Positions 1 to 8,332 of a stretch of 64,000 bases of DNA are shown here, one piece after another; the stretch's first letter is position 1; the number at the start of each line of letters is the position of its first letter. Both the position numbers and the translations under genes were made by a program. The notes under the pieces were generated by a model. The model saw only the letters and a list, made by a program, of their open reading frames with translations. It was not told the origin of the DNA and made no database searches. The DNA is from Aquibium pacificus (GTDB lineage Bacteria > Pseudomonadota > Alphaproteobacteria > Rhizobiales > Rhizobiaceae), in contig NZ_JBDPGJ010000001.1 in the NCBI RefSeq assembly GCF_040839445.1, positions 1,243,733-1,307,732 of the forward strand. The letters are read 5' to 3'.

Positions 1-95
1 GGGTCGCGGAAGCCCTGCGGGTGCAGACGGCTGCGCGCCAGGCGGGCGCGATCGCCGCGGCGCGCGGGCCGGGCCATTTCCTGGACCTGAATTGA
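1..95 (+). CDS. C-terminal fragment of a cpa/tad cluster protein (possibly CpaC)
   Basis: An open frame enters from the left edge (codons begin at base 3) and ends at a TGA at 93-95, 10 bases before the next start. Only 30 residues are visible. They are alanine-rich and end in G-H-F-L-D-L-N, loosely like the short G-H-x-x-D tails of CpaC-type secretins. Position just upstream of the pilus lipoprotein and cpaE makes a Tad/Cpa component (CpaC or CpaD) likely. The identity is inferred from context only. Confidence 0.35.
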   Translation, partial: VAEALRVQTAARQAGAIAAARGPGHFLDLN

Positions 96-105
96 GGAAG
101 TCCTG

Positions 106-369
106 ATGACCCTCGGCTGTTTAAGAGTGCTGACTGGTTTTGCGATGCTCGCGGCGCTGCCGGCGTGCACGTCGTCCGACTACATGCGGGTCGACGGCGT
201 CACCCGTGGGGCGGGCGACGCCATTGCGGCGAACACGGTGATGCAGATGGTCGATCCCTGGCAGCCCGGCGTCGAGGACACCGATCTGGATGTGCCCGCA
301 GACCGGACCATTCTGACCACGTCGACCGCAACGGACGATTCGTCCGCCGGTACCGGCGCGGACGACTAG
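106..369 (+). CDS. small Tad-cluster lipoprotein, 87 aa
   Basis: The protein starts with a hydrophobic signal segment ending in a lipobox (L-P-A-C, Cys about residue 21), so it is probably lipidated and periplasm- or outer-membrane-facing. The mature part carries a G-A-G-D-A-I-A-A-N-T stretch and a V-D-P-W motif that I associate with short lipoproteins found between cpaC/cpaD and cpaE in rhizobial pilus clusters. A GGAAG ribosome site precedes the ATG. cpaE begins 9 bases after its stop, so the two are co-transcribed. The role is presumably in assembly of the secretin or outer-membrane part of the Tad machine, but no enzymatic motif is visible. Confidence 0.6.
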   Translation: MTLGCLRVLTGFAMLAALPACTSSDYMRVDGVTRGAGDAIAANTVMQMVDPWQPGVEDTDLDVPADRTILTTSTATDDSSAGTGADD

Positions 370-378
370 GAGCAGCCT

Positions 379-1590
379 ATGAGTGCCGAAGCGCAGAAGA
401 AGCGTATTGCACTGGTCTCGACCGACCGGGAGTTCGTCAAGGAGACGCGCGTCGCTTTCGCGACGTCCGAGGCGATCGAGCTGGTCGTCATCGAAAGCCC
501 GGTCGCCGACCTTCGCGGCGAGGTGCAGCAGGCCGAGGCCGGTGCCGTCATCGTCGATCTCGATGCGTCGCAGGTCGGCGACATCGAAGCGCTCCAGCGG
601 CTGACCCGCAAGCTGGAAGGCCGCACGCCGGTCGTGGTGGTGACGGCCAGCTTCAACGCTGCGGCCGCCCGGATGCTCGTCCAGCTCAAGGTCGCGGATT
701 TCCTCGTCAAGCCGGTGACGACGGCAGACCTGGTGCGATCCGGCATCCGCGCTCTCCATGGAACCGGCCGCGAGGAGAATCCGGAGGCGCAGATCCACAC
801 CTTCGTCCCGGCGGCCGGCGGGGTCGGCAACACCACGCTCGCGCTCCAGACGGCGTTCCAGCTGCACAATTCAGTCTTGCACGGCGCATCGACCTGCGTG
901 GTCGACCTCAATCTCCAGCAGGGGGCATGCGCCGAGTATCTCGACCTCGAACCACGCTTCGACATAGCCGAGGTGGAGAACCAGCCGGACCGGCTCGACC
1001 GACAGCTGCTCGACGTGATGCTCTCCAAGCATGAGAGCGGTCTTTGTGTTCTCGCCGCACCGACGAGCCCAACCGAGATGCGCACCTTCAACACCGAGAT
1101 CGTGGTGCGCATGCTCGACCTCGTGTCGGCCTATTTCGACAATGTCGTGATCGACATGCCGCGCACCTGGTTTCCCTGGACGGAAGCCGTGCTGCTTGGC
1201 TCCAACAAACTCTACATCGTCACGGAAATGACGGTGCCGTGCTTGCGCCAGACGCAACGGCTCATCCAGGCTTTCCACCACACGGTCGGCAAGGAGGTGC
1301 GTCCCAGCGTCATCGTCAACCGCTTCGAGCAGCGCCGCTTCGAGGGCGGCGTCAAGCAGTCCGACGTGGAAGAACTGCTCGGCGATCATTTCGTTGGCGG
1401 GATATCGAACAACTACAAGCTCGTGCGCGAAGCGGTCGACCGTGGCGTGCCGCTGCACGAGATCGACGCCGAGGCGAACGTGGTCAAGGACCTGAAGCGC
1501 ATCATCCTGCCGGACGAAGCGAACGCGGCTGCGGCCAAGTCGCGGTCGCTGTTCAAGTTTCGGCCGGGTTTCCTGAAGAAGGCCGGGTGA
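379..1590 (+). CDS. cpaE: CpaE/TadZ-type pilus assembly localisation ATPase
   Basis: 403 aa. An N-terminal receiver-like domain (about residues 8-125) is followed by a MinD/ParA-like ATPase domain (about 138-370), the arrangement of CpaE/TadZ, which places the Tad pilus machine at the cell pole. The deviant P-loop reads G-G-V-G-N-T-T at residues 147-153, so the signature lysine is replaced by Asn. Substitutions at this place are usual in alphaproteobacterial CpaE and argue for a reduced or atypical ATPase. The Walker B-like strand V-V-I-D-M-P lies near residue 255. The gene is followed 21 bases later by cpaF, as in known tad/cpa operons. Confidence 0.92.
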   Translation: MSAEAQKKRIALVSTDREFVKETRVAFATSEAIELVVIESPVADLRGEVQQAEAGAVIVDLDASQVGDIEALQRLTRKLEGRTPVVVVTASFNAAAARMLVQLKVADFLVKPVTTADLVRSGIRALHGTGREENPEAQIHTFVPAAGGVGNTTLALQTAFQLHNSVLHGASTCVVDLNLQQGACAEYLDLEPRFDIAEVENQPDRLDRQLLDVMLSKHESGLCVLAAPTSPTEMRTFNTEIVVRMLDLVSAYFDNVVIDMPRTWFPWTEAVLLGSNKLYIVTEMTVPCLRQTQRLIQAFHHTVGKEVRPSVIVNRFEQRRFEGGVKQSDVEELLGDHFVGGISNNYKLVREAVDRGVPLHEIDAEANVVKDLKRIILPDEANAAAAKSRSLFKFRPGFLKKAG

Positions 1591-1611
1591 GGACGGGAAA
1601 CGACGCAGATC

Positions 1612-3039
1612 ATGTCGAGCCGCTTTTCAGCACTGCAGAACCGCACGATTCCGGCCGATCGCAAGCCGGAGGCACCGGCCGCCGAGCGGTCGAAGCCGGT
1701 CGTCATCCCGACAACGCGAAAGCCCGAACCCAAGACGGACGCGACCGCCGCGCAGGCGAAGACCTCCAACCGGGTCGTCGAGGCGCGTAGCCGCATCCAT
1801 CGCATGCTCATCGAGGAGATCAACCTCGTCGCACTGGAGAAGCTGCCGCGGGACGAGATGCGCCGCCAGGTGCACGACTTCGTGTCGGAAAAGACGCGCG
1901 AGGAGCGCATGGCGATCAACGTCGCCGAACTGGACGACCTCGTGGACGACATCGTCGACGAGATGGTCGGCCTGGGGCCGCTGGAGCCGCTGCTGAAGGA
2001 TCCGACGATCAACGACATCCTGATCAACGGCCATGAGAACTGTTTCGTCGAACGGCATGGAAAGCTTCAGCAAATCCACGTGCCGTTCAAGGACGAGGCC
2101 CACCTGCTGCGCATCATCAGCAAGATCGTCGCGGCGGTCGGCCGCCGGGTGGACGAATCCTCGCCGATGGTCGACGCGCGCATGCTCGACGGCTCGCGCT
2201 TCAATGCCGCCATCCGGCCGGTCGGCGTCGACGGACCGCTGGTGTCGATTCGAAAATTCTCCAAGAACAAGCTCGGACTTCACAAGCTGGTCGAGTTCGG
2301 CGCGATCACGCAGCCGATGGCCGAGGTGCTGGCGGCGGCGGTGCACGCCCGCAAGACGACGATCATCTCCGGCGGCACGGGCACGGGCAAGACGACGATG
2401 CTCAATGCCCTGTCGGCCTTCATCCCCGAGGACGAGCGCCTGATCACCATCGAGGATGCGGCCGAGTTGCAGCTCCAGCAGCCGCATGTCGCCCGCATGG
2501 AGACACGTCCGCCCAACATCGAAGGCAATGGCGAGATCAGGCAGCGCGACCTCGTCAAGAACGCGCTGCGCATGCGTCCCGACCGGGTAATCCTCGGCGA
2601 GTGCCGCGGCGAGGAAGCCTTCGACATGCTCCAGGCGATGAACACCGGCCACGAAGGCTCGATGGCCACGATCCACGCCAACACGCCGCGCGACGCCATC
2701 GGCCGCCTCGAACAGATGCTCGGCATGACCGGAATGCCGATGACGGTCTCCTCGATTCGCAGCCAAATCGCCAGCGCGCTCGACATCATCGTCCAGCTCA
2801 CGCGCCTCTCCGACGGCAAGCGGAAGGTGACGAGCGTCGCCGAGGTGACGGGCATGGAGGGCGACGTCATCCAGATGCAGGAGATTTTCCGCTTCGTGCG
2901 TACGGCGACCGAGAACGACGGCAAGATCGTCGGGCACTTCGAGGCGACGGGTATCAGGCCGCGTTTCCTCGACGACCTTAAGGCCATGGGCATCGAGTTC
3001 CCCGGCAAGTATTTCGAGCCGGGACGGCCGCAGGAGTAG
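1612..3039 (+). CDS. cpaF: CpaF/TadA-type pilus assembly ATPase
   Basis: 475 aa, the normal length for CpaF. It is the hexameric cytoplasmic motor that powers pilin polymerisation and retraction in Tad pili. It has a basic, disordered N-terminus (about 1-60), an N-terminal domain with the P-T-I-N-D-I-L-I-N-G segment (131-140), the Walker A G-G-T-G-T-G-K-T (254-261), an Asp/Glu box, a Walker B region with V-I-L-G-E-C-R-G, and the histidine box M-N-T-G-H-E-G-S. The frame is intact. The Shine-Dalgarno for the next gene (AGGAG) lies within its last codons, showing tight coupling with tadB. Confidence 0.96.
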   Translation: MSSRFSALQNRTIPADRKPEAPAAERSKPVVIPTTRKPEPKTDATAAQAKTSNRVVEARSRIHRMLIEEINLVALEKLPRDEMRRQVHDFVSEKTREERMAINVAELDDLVDDIVDEMVGLGPLEPLLKDPTINDILINGHENCFVERHGKLQQIHVPFKDEAHLLRIISKIVAAVGRRVDESSPMVDARMLDGSRFNAAIRPVGVDGPLVSIRKFSKNKLGLHKLVEFGAITQPMAEVLAAAVHARKTTIISGGTGTGKTTMLNALSAFIPEDERLITIEDAAELQLQQPHVARMETRPPNIEGNGEIRQRDLVKNALRMRPDRVILGECRGEEAFDMLQAMNTGHEGSMATIHANTPRDAIGRLEQMLGMTGMPMTVSSIRSQIASALDIIVQLTRLSDGKRKVTSVAEVTGMEGDVIQMQEIFRFVRTATENDGKIVGHFEATGIRPRFLDDLKAMGIEFPGKYFEPGRPQE

Positions 3040-3042
3040 CCC

Positions 3043-4008
3043 GTGGTCGAGGAGTTCACCACCGTACACCTCGTTTACGCCGCCGCTGCGATCTGCGGCA
3101 TTCTGATCGCCGAGGCCGCGTATCTGCTCTATGCCGGCCGCAGCGACCGGCGCAGCACGATCAACCGCCGCATGAAACTCCAGCAGTCCAAGCTCAGCCA
3201 GGAACAGGTGCTGATCCAGCTGCGCAAGGAACGCGGCGTCGGAACCTCGCGCTCGGTCTTCTCGCTCGCCCGCCTGCGCGACCTGCGGACGCAATCCGGA
3301 CTGGTGATGCCGCTGACGAAGTTCCTCCTGGTAACTTCGGGAACGGCATTCGCGCTCGTACTCGGCGCCATCTATATGGGGCTTTCGCTGCGCCTCGGGA
3401 TTCTCGCGCTCCCGCCGCTGATGCTGGCGCTGCCCTTCGTCGTGCTGCGCTTCCTTCGCAAGAAGCGGCACAAGCGCTTCGGCATCCAGCTTCCTGAGGC
3501 GCTCGAACTGATCACGCGAAGCCTCAAGGCCGGGCATCCCGTGCCGGTGGCGATCGCCATGGTGGCGCGCGAGATGCCCGATCCGATCGGCACCGAGTTC
3601 GGCCTCATCGCCGACGAGGTCACCTACGGCTCCGACCTCGTGACGGCGCTCAACAACATGTTCCAGCGGGTCGGGCACGAGGACCTGCCGCTCTTCGTCA
3701 CCGCGGTCTCGATCCAGGCCACTACGGGCGGAAACCTGCGCGAGATCCTCGATGGCCTGGCGACGGTGATCCGCGAGCGCGGCAAGCTGCGGCGGAAGGT
3801 GAAGTCGATTTCCACCGAAGGTCGCATGTCGGCCTACATCCTGACGGCGGTCCCGATGTTGCTCGGGCTCGCCATGATCATTCTGGTGCCGGACATGTAC
3901 GGCGCGGTGATCGGCGAGCCTCTAACCTGGTATCTCCTGGCGGCAACCGGCTTCTGGCTGTTCCTCGGCAACTTCATGATGTTCAAGATGGCGACTTTCC
4001 GGTTTTGA
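3043..4008 (+). CDS. tadB: TadB inner-membrane platform protein
   Basis: 321 aa with a type II secretion F domain (about 150-280). There is one hydrophobic segment near the N-terminus, two in the middle (about 88-125) and two at the C-terminus. This matches TadB, which with TadC forms the inner-membrane platform on which CpaF works. It starts with GTG three bases after the cpaF stop, and AGGAG at 3031-3036 gives a good spacing to this GTG. tadC follows after one base. Confidence 0.93.
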   Translation: MVEEFTTVHLVYAAAAICGILIAEAAYLLYAGRSDRRSTINRRMKLQQSKLSQEQVLIQLRKERGVGTSRSVFSLARLRDLRTQSGLVMPLTKFLLVTSGTAFALVLGAIYMGLSLRLGILALPPLMLALPFVVLRFLRKKRHKRFGIQLPEALELITRSLKAGHPVPVAIAMVAREMPDPIGTEFGLIADEVTYGSDLVTALNNMFQRVGHEDLPLFVTAVSIQATTGGNLREILDGLATVIRERGKLRRKVKSISTEGRMSAYILTAVPMLLGLAMIILVPDMYGAVIGEPLTWYLLAATGFWLFLGNFMMFKMATFRF

Positions 4009-4009
4009 C

Positions 4010-4972
4010 ATGCTGGAACCCCTCGCATCCCTGACGGAAATCGGGCCGACGGCGATCGCCGCGCTGGCGCTCCTTCTGGTAGGCGGCGGCGCGCTCGCCT
4101 GGCCGATGCTCGCCGGCGACCGCGCCAAGAGCGACGTCAAGCGACGGCTGCGCGTCGAAGGGTTGGCGCAGGAGGAAGGCTCGAGCCAGCCGGATCGCCG
4201 CAGCCGAAAGAGCGCGGTGCAGGACAAGGCCGTGAAGACCGCGCAAGAATTTTACGCCAAGAGCGATCCCGAGAGCGTCGCACGCATCCGACTGAAGCTC
4301 ATCCAGGCCGGCTACATGGATCCGAGCGCTGTCGGACGCTATTTCCTCTGTCGCTTCGCTGGTCTCGTGGCGGGTGCGGTCGCCGGTTTCGTCCTGGTGG
4401 AGATGCTCGGTATCGGCTCGTCGCCCTTCGAGCGCTGGGGGACGATCGGCGCTCTGGCGATCTTCGGCTACTTCCTGCCGGGACTGGTGCTGTCGCGCAT
4501 CGTGGCGGCGCGCATGGGGGAGTATCGCAACGGCTTTCCCGACTTCATGGACCTTATGATCGTATGCTGCGACGCCGGCATGAGCATGGAAGCCGGCATC
4601 GAGCGGGTGGCGCGCGAAATCTCGGTCACCTATCCCTCGCTCGGACAGAACCTCCAGCTCGTCTCGATCGAACTCAGGGCCGGACGCGGCATGGACGACG
4701 CGCTGAAGTCGCTCGGCGACCGGCTCTCCCTCGAGGAGGTCCGCTCCTTCGCGACGCTCCTGCAGCAGTCGCGGGAACTGGGCACCAGCCTTTCAGGCGC
4801 GCTCCGCGTGTTCTCCGACGACATGCGCAACAAGCGCATGTCGGTCGCCGAGGAGAAGGCGCACGCGCTGCCGGCCAAGATGTCGGTCCCGGTGACGGTC
4901 TGCATTCTCCCCGTCGTCATCCTGATTGCGATCATTCCAGTGATCGTGAAGTACTCGGCCGGCATCCAGTGA
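4010..4972 (+). CDS. tadC: TadC inner-membrane platform protein
   Basis: 320 aa, a second type II secretion F domain protein, with a hydrophobic N-terminal helix (about 8-32), paired helices around 105-155 and a C-terminal helix (about 292-318). It contains the F-P-D-F-M-D-L-M segment followed by a C-C-D-A-G-M-S-M-E-A-G-I-E stretch typical of TadC. It pairs with TadB as the platform of the pilus machine. The ATG is one base after the tadB stop. Confidence 0.93.
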   Translation: MLEPLASLTEIGPTAIAALALLLVGGGALAWPMLAGDRAKSDVKRRLRVEGLAQEEGSSQPDRRSRKSAVQDKAVKTAQEFYAKSDPESVARIRLKLIQAGYMDPSAVGRYFLCRFAGLVAGAVAGFVLVEMLGIGSSPFERWGTIGALAIFGYFLPGLVLSRIVAARMGEYRNGFPDFMDLMIVCCDAGMSMEAGIERVAREISVTYPSLGQNLQLVSIELRAGRGMDDALKSLGDRLSLEEVRSFATLLQQSRELGTSLSGALRVFSDDMRNKRMSVAEEKAHALPAKMSVPVTVCILPVVILIAIIPVIVKYSAGIQ

Positions 4973-5091
4973 GCCGGCTGGTTAACGGGTCGTGATCCCG
5001 ACGTAGAAAAATCGGCGCAGTCGCCGAACGGCGGTTTAACACGCGCCTGCTATCGTCCTGGATCGAAGACGTGCATTCCGGGGCAGGGGCC

Positions 5092-5568
5092 ATGACCATA
5101 CATACGAGGCAAATCGTTGCCGCCATCGCGCTGACCGTTCTGGCGCTGTCGGGCTGCAGCAACACGACCGGCGCCATCGACACGACGCAGACCACGGCGA
5201 TTGCCGGGACCGGCGACGTCAGCCAGGACGATCTCGCGGCCGGCAAGCTCAATTTCCGCGAGGCGAACTACGGACTGGCCGAGAAGCATTTCCGCAAGGC
5301 GGTGGAACTGCGCGCCGACAGTGCCGAAGCCTGGCTGGGTCTAGCCGCGTCCTACGACCAGCTCGGCCGGTTCGACTTCGCCGACCGCGCCTACGACCAG
5401 CTGGTCAAGGTGGCGGGACGCCAGCCGCGCATCGTGTCCAACATGGGCTACTCGCAATATCTGCGCGGCAACCCCGCCAAGGCGCGGGCGCTCCTCGAGG
5501 AGGCGCGCCGTTCGCTGCCGGACGACGTTGTGATCGAGGCCAACCTGGCGCTGCTCGACAGGGCCTGA
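5092..5568 (+). CDS. tadD: TadD-type tetratricopeptide lipoprotein
   Basis: 158 aa from the ATG at 5092. An in-frame GTG at 5071 would add seven residues with no signal-like character, and a GGGGCAGGGG purine tract sits before the ATG, so I prefer the ATG. The signal peptide ends in a lipobox L-S-G-C. The mature part holds about three tetratricopeptide repeats (residues 45-150, with A-W-L-G-L-A and N-M-G-Y-S units). TadD-like lipoproteins help assemble the outer-membrane secretin. It is separated from tadC by 119 bases but keeps the same order as other tad operons. Confidence 0.87.
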   Translation: MTIHTRQIVAAIALTVLALSGCSNTTGAIDTTQTTAIAGTGDVSQDDLAAGKLNFREANYGLAEKHFRKAVELRADSAEAWLGLAASYDQLGRFDFADRAYDQLVKVAGRQPRIVSNMGYSQYLRGNPAKARALLEEARRSLPDDVVIEANLALLDRA

Positions 5569-5575
5569 CATCCCT

Positions 5576-6697
5576 TCAGTGCGCCGCGGCACGGGTGCTG
5601 CGGGCGAATGCAAGCCGCGCCCTCGTGCTCGCCGCCGCAAGCATGGCGACAAGCGCCGGCCGCGCAGGCGTCTCGACGAACCGCCAGACAGCCCACGACA
5701 GCGCCAGCATCGCCATGGTCACGAGGACGACAGCCGGCGATCGACCGATCTGCGAATGAATTGCGTTGATGCCCGCGTATCCGATGTGCTGGTGCAGCAG
5801 GTAGAGCGGGTAGGTTATCCCGCCCAGCGCCAGTACCAGCGGCGTCGCGGGCACGGTCCTGTGGAACCGGATGGCGAGGATCGCGATTGCGAAGAGAGCG
5901 GCATTGGCGGCCAAAAGATTCGGCAGCGCGACGGCTTCCCCGTAGTGTTCCAGCATCCACTGCCGTCCCGGCAGGAGCATGCTGCACGAAAGCAGGAAGC
6001 TCGCGGCCAGAAGCAGCAGCGTTTCGGCGGACCGGCCGTGTTTCCACACGTGCTGGAGAAGGATGCCGCCGGCGAACCACGGCGCGTACTCCGTAATGAA
6101 AAGCATGCGCAACGCGCCGCTGCCGACGAAGAACTCGTTTAATGCCGACAGCGCCAGCCATCCGGCGACCAGCGGGATCTTCCACCGGTCGAAGACCCCG
6201 AGCACCAGCGCCAGCGCCACCCAGCCGTAGAAGACGAGTTCGAGCACGATCGACCAGTAGACCCCGTCCATAAAGGGCTGGCCGAGCGCAGGCGACAGGA
6301 TGACCAGGTTGGCCGCGAACTGTGCCGGGCTCGCCGGCAGGCGCGGGTCGGCCGCCATCAACAGGACGGCGAAGGTGATCGCCATGCAGGCGAGGAAGCC
6401 TGGATAGATGCGAGCGAAACGGGCGATGGCGAAGGACTGCCAGTCGCGCCCTTCCGCCGACCAGGCGATGACGAAGCCGCTGATCAGGAAAAAGAGGTGG
6501 ACCCCGAGGTAGCCGTAGATCGCGACCGGCGCCGCCTCCGGAAAGGCGGTGTCGAGGTAGCGATCGCCCGCCGCGCCGCGATAGAGATAGTGGAAGCCGA
6601 GCACCGCCATTGCCGCGACCAGGCGCAGGAGATCGAGCGTCGCGAAGCGATCGCTCTTCGCTGCGGTCCGTTTGCCGTCGGATGCGGATGCGGCCAT
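5576..6697 (-). CDS. acyltransferase family 3 (OafA/YrhL-like) membrane protein
   Basis: 373 aa, about ten hydrophobic helices. The N-terminal L-L-R-L-V-A-A-M-A-V-L-G-F-H block with R and H is the signature of acyltransferase-3 proteins. G-Y-L-G-V-H-L-F-F-L-I-S-G-F is the matching second block. These enzymes transfer acetyl or other acyl groups to sugars of lipopolysaccharide, exopolysaccharide or Nod factor; the acceptor cannot be told from the sequence. It converges on tadD with a seven-base gap and no clear terminator. A GGGAG ribosome site precedes the ATG. A consensus CtrA-type box lies 63 bases upstream. Confidence 0.85.
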   Translation of the reverse strand: MAASASDGKRTAAKSDRFATLDLLRLVAAMAVLGFHYLYRGAAGDRYLDTAFPEAAPVAIYGYLGVHLFFLISGFVIAWSAEGRDWQSFAIARFARIYPGFLACMAITFAVLLMAADPRLPASPAQFAANLVILSPALGQPFMDGVYWSIVLELVFYGWVALALVLGVFDRWKIPLVAGWLALSALNEFFVGSGALRMLFITEYAPWFAGGILLQHVWKHGRSAETLLLLAASFLLSCSMLLPGRQWMLEHYGEAVALPNLLAANAALFAIAILAIRFHRTVPATPLVLALGGITYPLYLLHQHIGYAGINAIHSQIGRSPAVVLVTMAMLALSWAVWRFVETPARPALVAMLAAASTRARLAFARSTRAAAH

Positions 6698-6759
6698 TCC
6701 GGGCTCCCGTCGTTCAGGCCCGGAAAATAGCGCTTTCGGTTCCCGCTCGGGAAACTTCC

Positions 6760-6775
6760 TTAATTAACCATTAAC
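6760..6775. promoter_or_regulatory. CtrA-type binding site, TTAA-N7-TTAAC
   Basis: The bases read TTAA, seven bases (TTAACCA), then TTAAC. This is an exact match to the alphaproteobacterial CtrA full site, and it overlaps with itself on the other strand. It lies 63 bases upstream of the acyltransferase start and just after the rimO stop (6781-6783, minus strand), in an AT-rich patch that stands out in the GC-rich surroundings. Binding is inferred from the motif alone. Confidence 0.5.
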
Positions 6776-6780
6776 CGGGC

Positions 6781-8094
6781 TTAGGTCGCCTGGCCGTAGA
6801 GGTCGTAGGCGTCGGCCTCGTCGATCTTCACCGTCACAATGTCGCCAACGCGCAGGGGGCGTCGCGACTGGACGTGGACGGCGCCGTCGATCTCCGGTGC
6901 GTCGTAGCGGCTGCGGCCCTTGGCGGCGGTGCCGTTCGCCTCGTCGATGATGACGGGCAGGCGTTTGCCGACCTTTTTCTTGAGGAGGTTGGCCGAAATC
7001 TTCTGCTGCTTCGCCATGAAGCGGTTCCAGCGCGCTTCCTTGATCTCCTCCGGCACCGCGGGCAGTCCCAGTTCCTCGGACCGCGCGCCGCCGACCGGCT
7101 CGTACTTGAAGCAGCCAGCGCGGTCGATCTTCGCCTCGTCCAGCCAGTCGAGCAGCATCTCGAAATCCTCTTCCGTCTCGCCGGGGAAGCCGACGATGAA
7201 GGTCGAGCGCAGCGCGAGGTCCGGGCAGATCTCGCGCCAGCGGCCGATGCGCTCCAGCGTCTTCTCCTGATGTGCCGGGCGACGCATGTTCTTCAGCACC
7301 CGCGGCGAGGCGTGCTGGAAGGGAATGTCGAGGTAGGGCAGGATCTTGCGCTCGGCCATCAGCGGGATGACGTCGTCGACATGCGGGTAGGGGTAGACGT
7401 AGTGCATGCGCACCCAGACACCGAGCGAGCCGAGTTCTTGCGACAGGTCGAGGAACTTCGCCCGCACCTCGCGGTCGTGCCAGAGGCTGGTCGCGTATCT
7501 GATGTCCACGCCGTAGGCGCTGGTGTCCTGCGAGATCACCAGCAGTTCCTTCACCCCTGCCTTCACCAGCCTTTCGGCCTCGCGCAGCACGTCGGCGGCA
7601 GGCCGCGAGGCGAGATCGCCGCGCAGCGCAGGGATGATGCAGAAGGAGCAGCGGTTGTTGCAGCCCTCGGAAATCTTCAGGTAGGCGTAGTGGCGCGGCG
7701 TCAGCCGGACCCCCTGTGGCGGGATCAGGTCGAGGAAGGGCTCGTGTGCCGGCGGCGCCGCCTCGTGCACGGCGGCCATGACGCTCTCGTAGGCTTGCGG
7801 TCCGGTGATCGCCAGCACGTTGGGGTGTTTTTCACGGATCAGCTCCGGCGTCGCGCCCATGCAGCCGGTGACGATCACCTTGCCGTTCTCCGACATGGCG
7901 TCGCCGATGGCGGCGAGCGACTCGTCGCGCGCGGAGTCGAGGAAGCCGCAGGTGTTGACGACCACGAGGTCGGCCCCGTTGTGCTTGCGGGCGATCTCGT
8001 AGCCTTCGGCGCGCAGGCGCGTCAGGATGCGTTCGGAATCGACCAGCGCCTTGGGGCAACCGAGACTGACGAAGGAGACGCGCGGAGCGTTCAT
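6781..8094 (-). CDS. rimO: ribosomal protein S12 methylthiotransferase RimO
   Basis: 437 aa from the ATG at 8094, the usual RimO length. An upstream in-frame extension to 8160 is not needed. It is a radical-SAM enzyme that adds a methylthio group to an Asp of ribosomal protein S12. Domains: N-terminal MTTase domain with the three cluster cysteines (S-L-G-C-P-K, N-T-C-G-F, T-G-C-M-G), the radical-SAM C-x3-C-x2-C motif (G-C-N-N-R-C-S-F-C), and a C-terminal TRAM domain. The target S12, with the Asp in a V-K-D-L-P-G context, is encoded at 60583-60954. It is transcribed divergently from the MFS gene. Confidence 0.97.
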   Translation of the reverse strand: MNAPRVSFVSLGCPKALVDSERILTRLRAEGYEIARKHNGADLVVVNTCGFLDSARDESLAAIGDAMSENGKVIVTGCMGATPELIREKHPNVLAITGPQAYESVMAAVHEAAPPAHEPFLDLIPPQGVRLTPRHYAYLKISEGCNNRCSFCIIPALRGDLASRPAADVLREAERLVKAGVKELLVISQDTSAYGVDIRYATSLWHDREVRAKFLDLSQELGSLGVWVRMHYVYPYPHVDDVIPLMAERKILPYLDIPFQHASPRVLKNMRRPAHQEKTLERIGRWREICPDLALRSTFIVGFPGETEEDFEMLLDWLDEAKIDRAGCFKYEPVGGARSEELGLPAVPEEIKEARWNRFMAKQQKISANLLKKKVGKRLPVIIDEANGTAAKGRSRYDAPEIDGAVHVQSRRPLRVGDIVTVKIDEADAYDLYGQAT

Positions 8095-8332
8095 AGGGCG
8101 GCTTTCGAATTGTGCACGGGAGTAGCGGCGCCCATAGCACACTTGTCGCGCCGGCGTCATCTGCCCCGACGAGGCGGATGCACACGACGGTCCGGCACAT
8201 CATTGCGTTGGTCCAGGAGAGCTTCGCGCCTGTCCTTGCCGTGGGTCAGGCACTAGAAACGGATCGATCCGGTGTAGCGGGTGCGTTCCGCCCACACCGC
8301 GCCGGATCGCTTAAGGGTTGTCGATCGGTCGG

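Noticed and set aside
4973..5091. CtrA-like TTAAC motifs upstream of tadD
   Set aside because: The two TTAAC half-sites are not spaced by seven bases from a TTAA partner.
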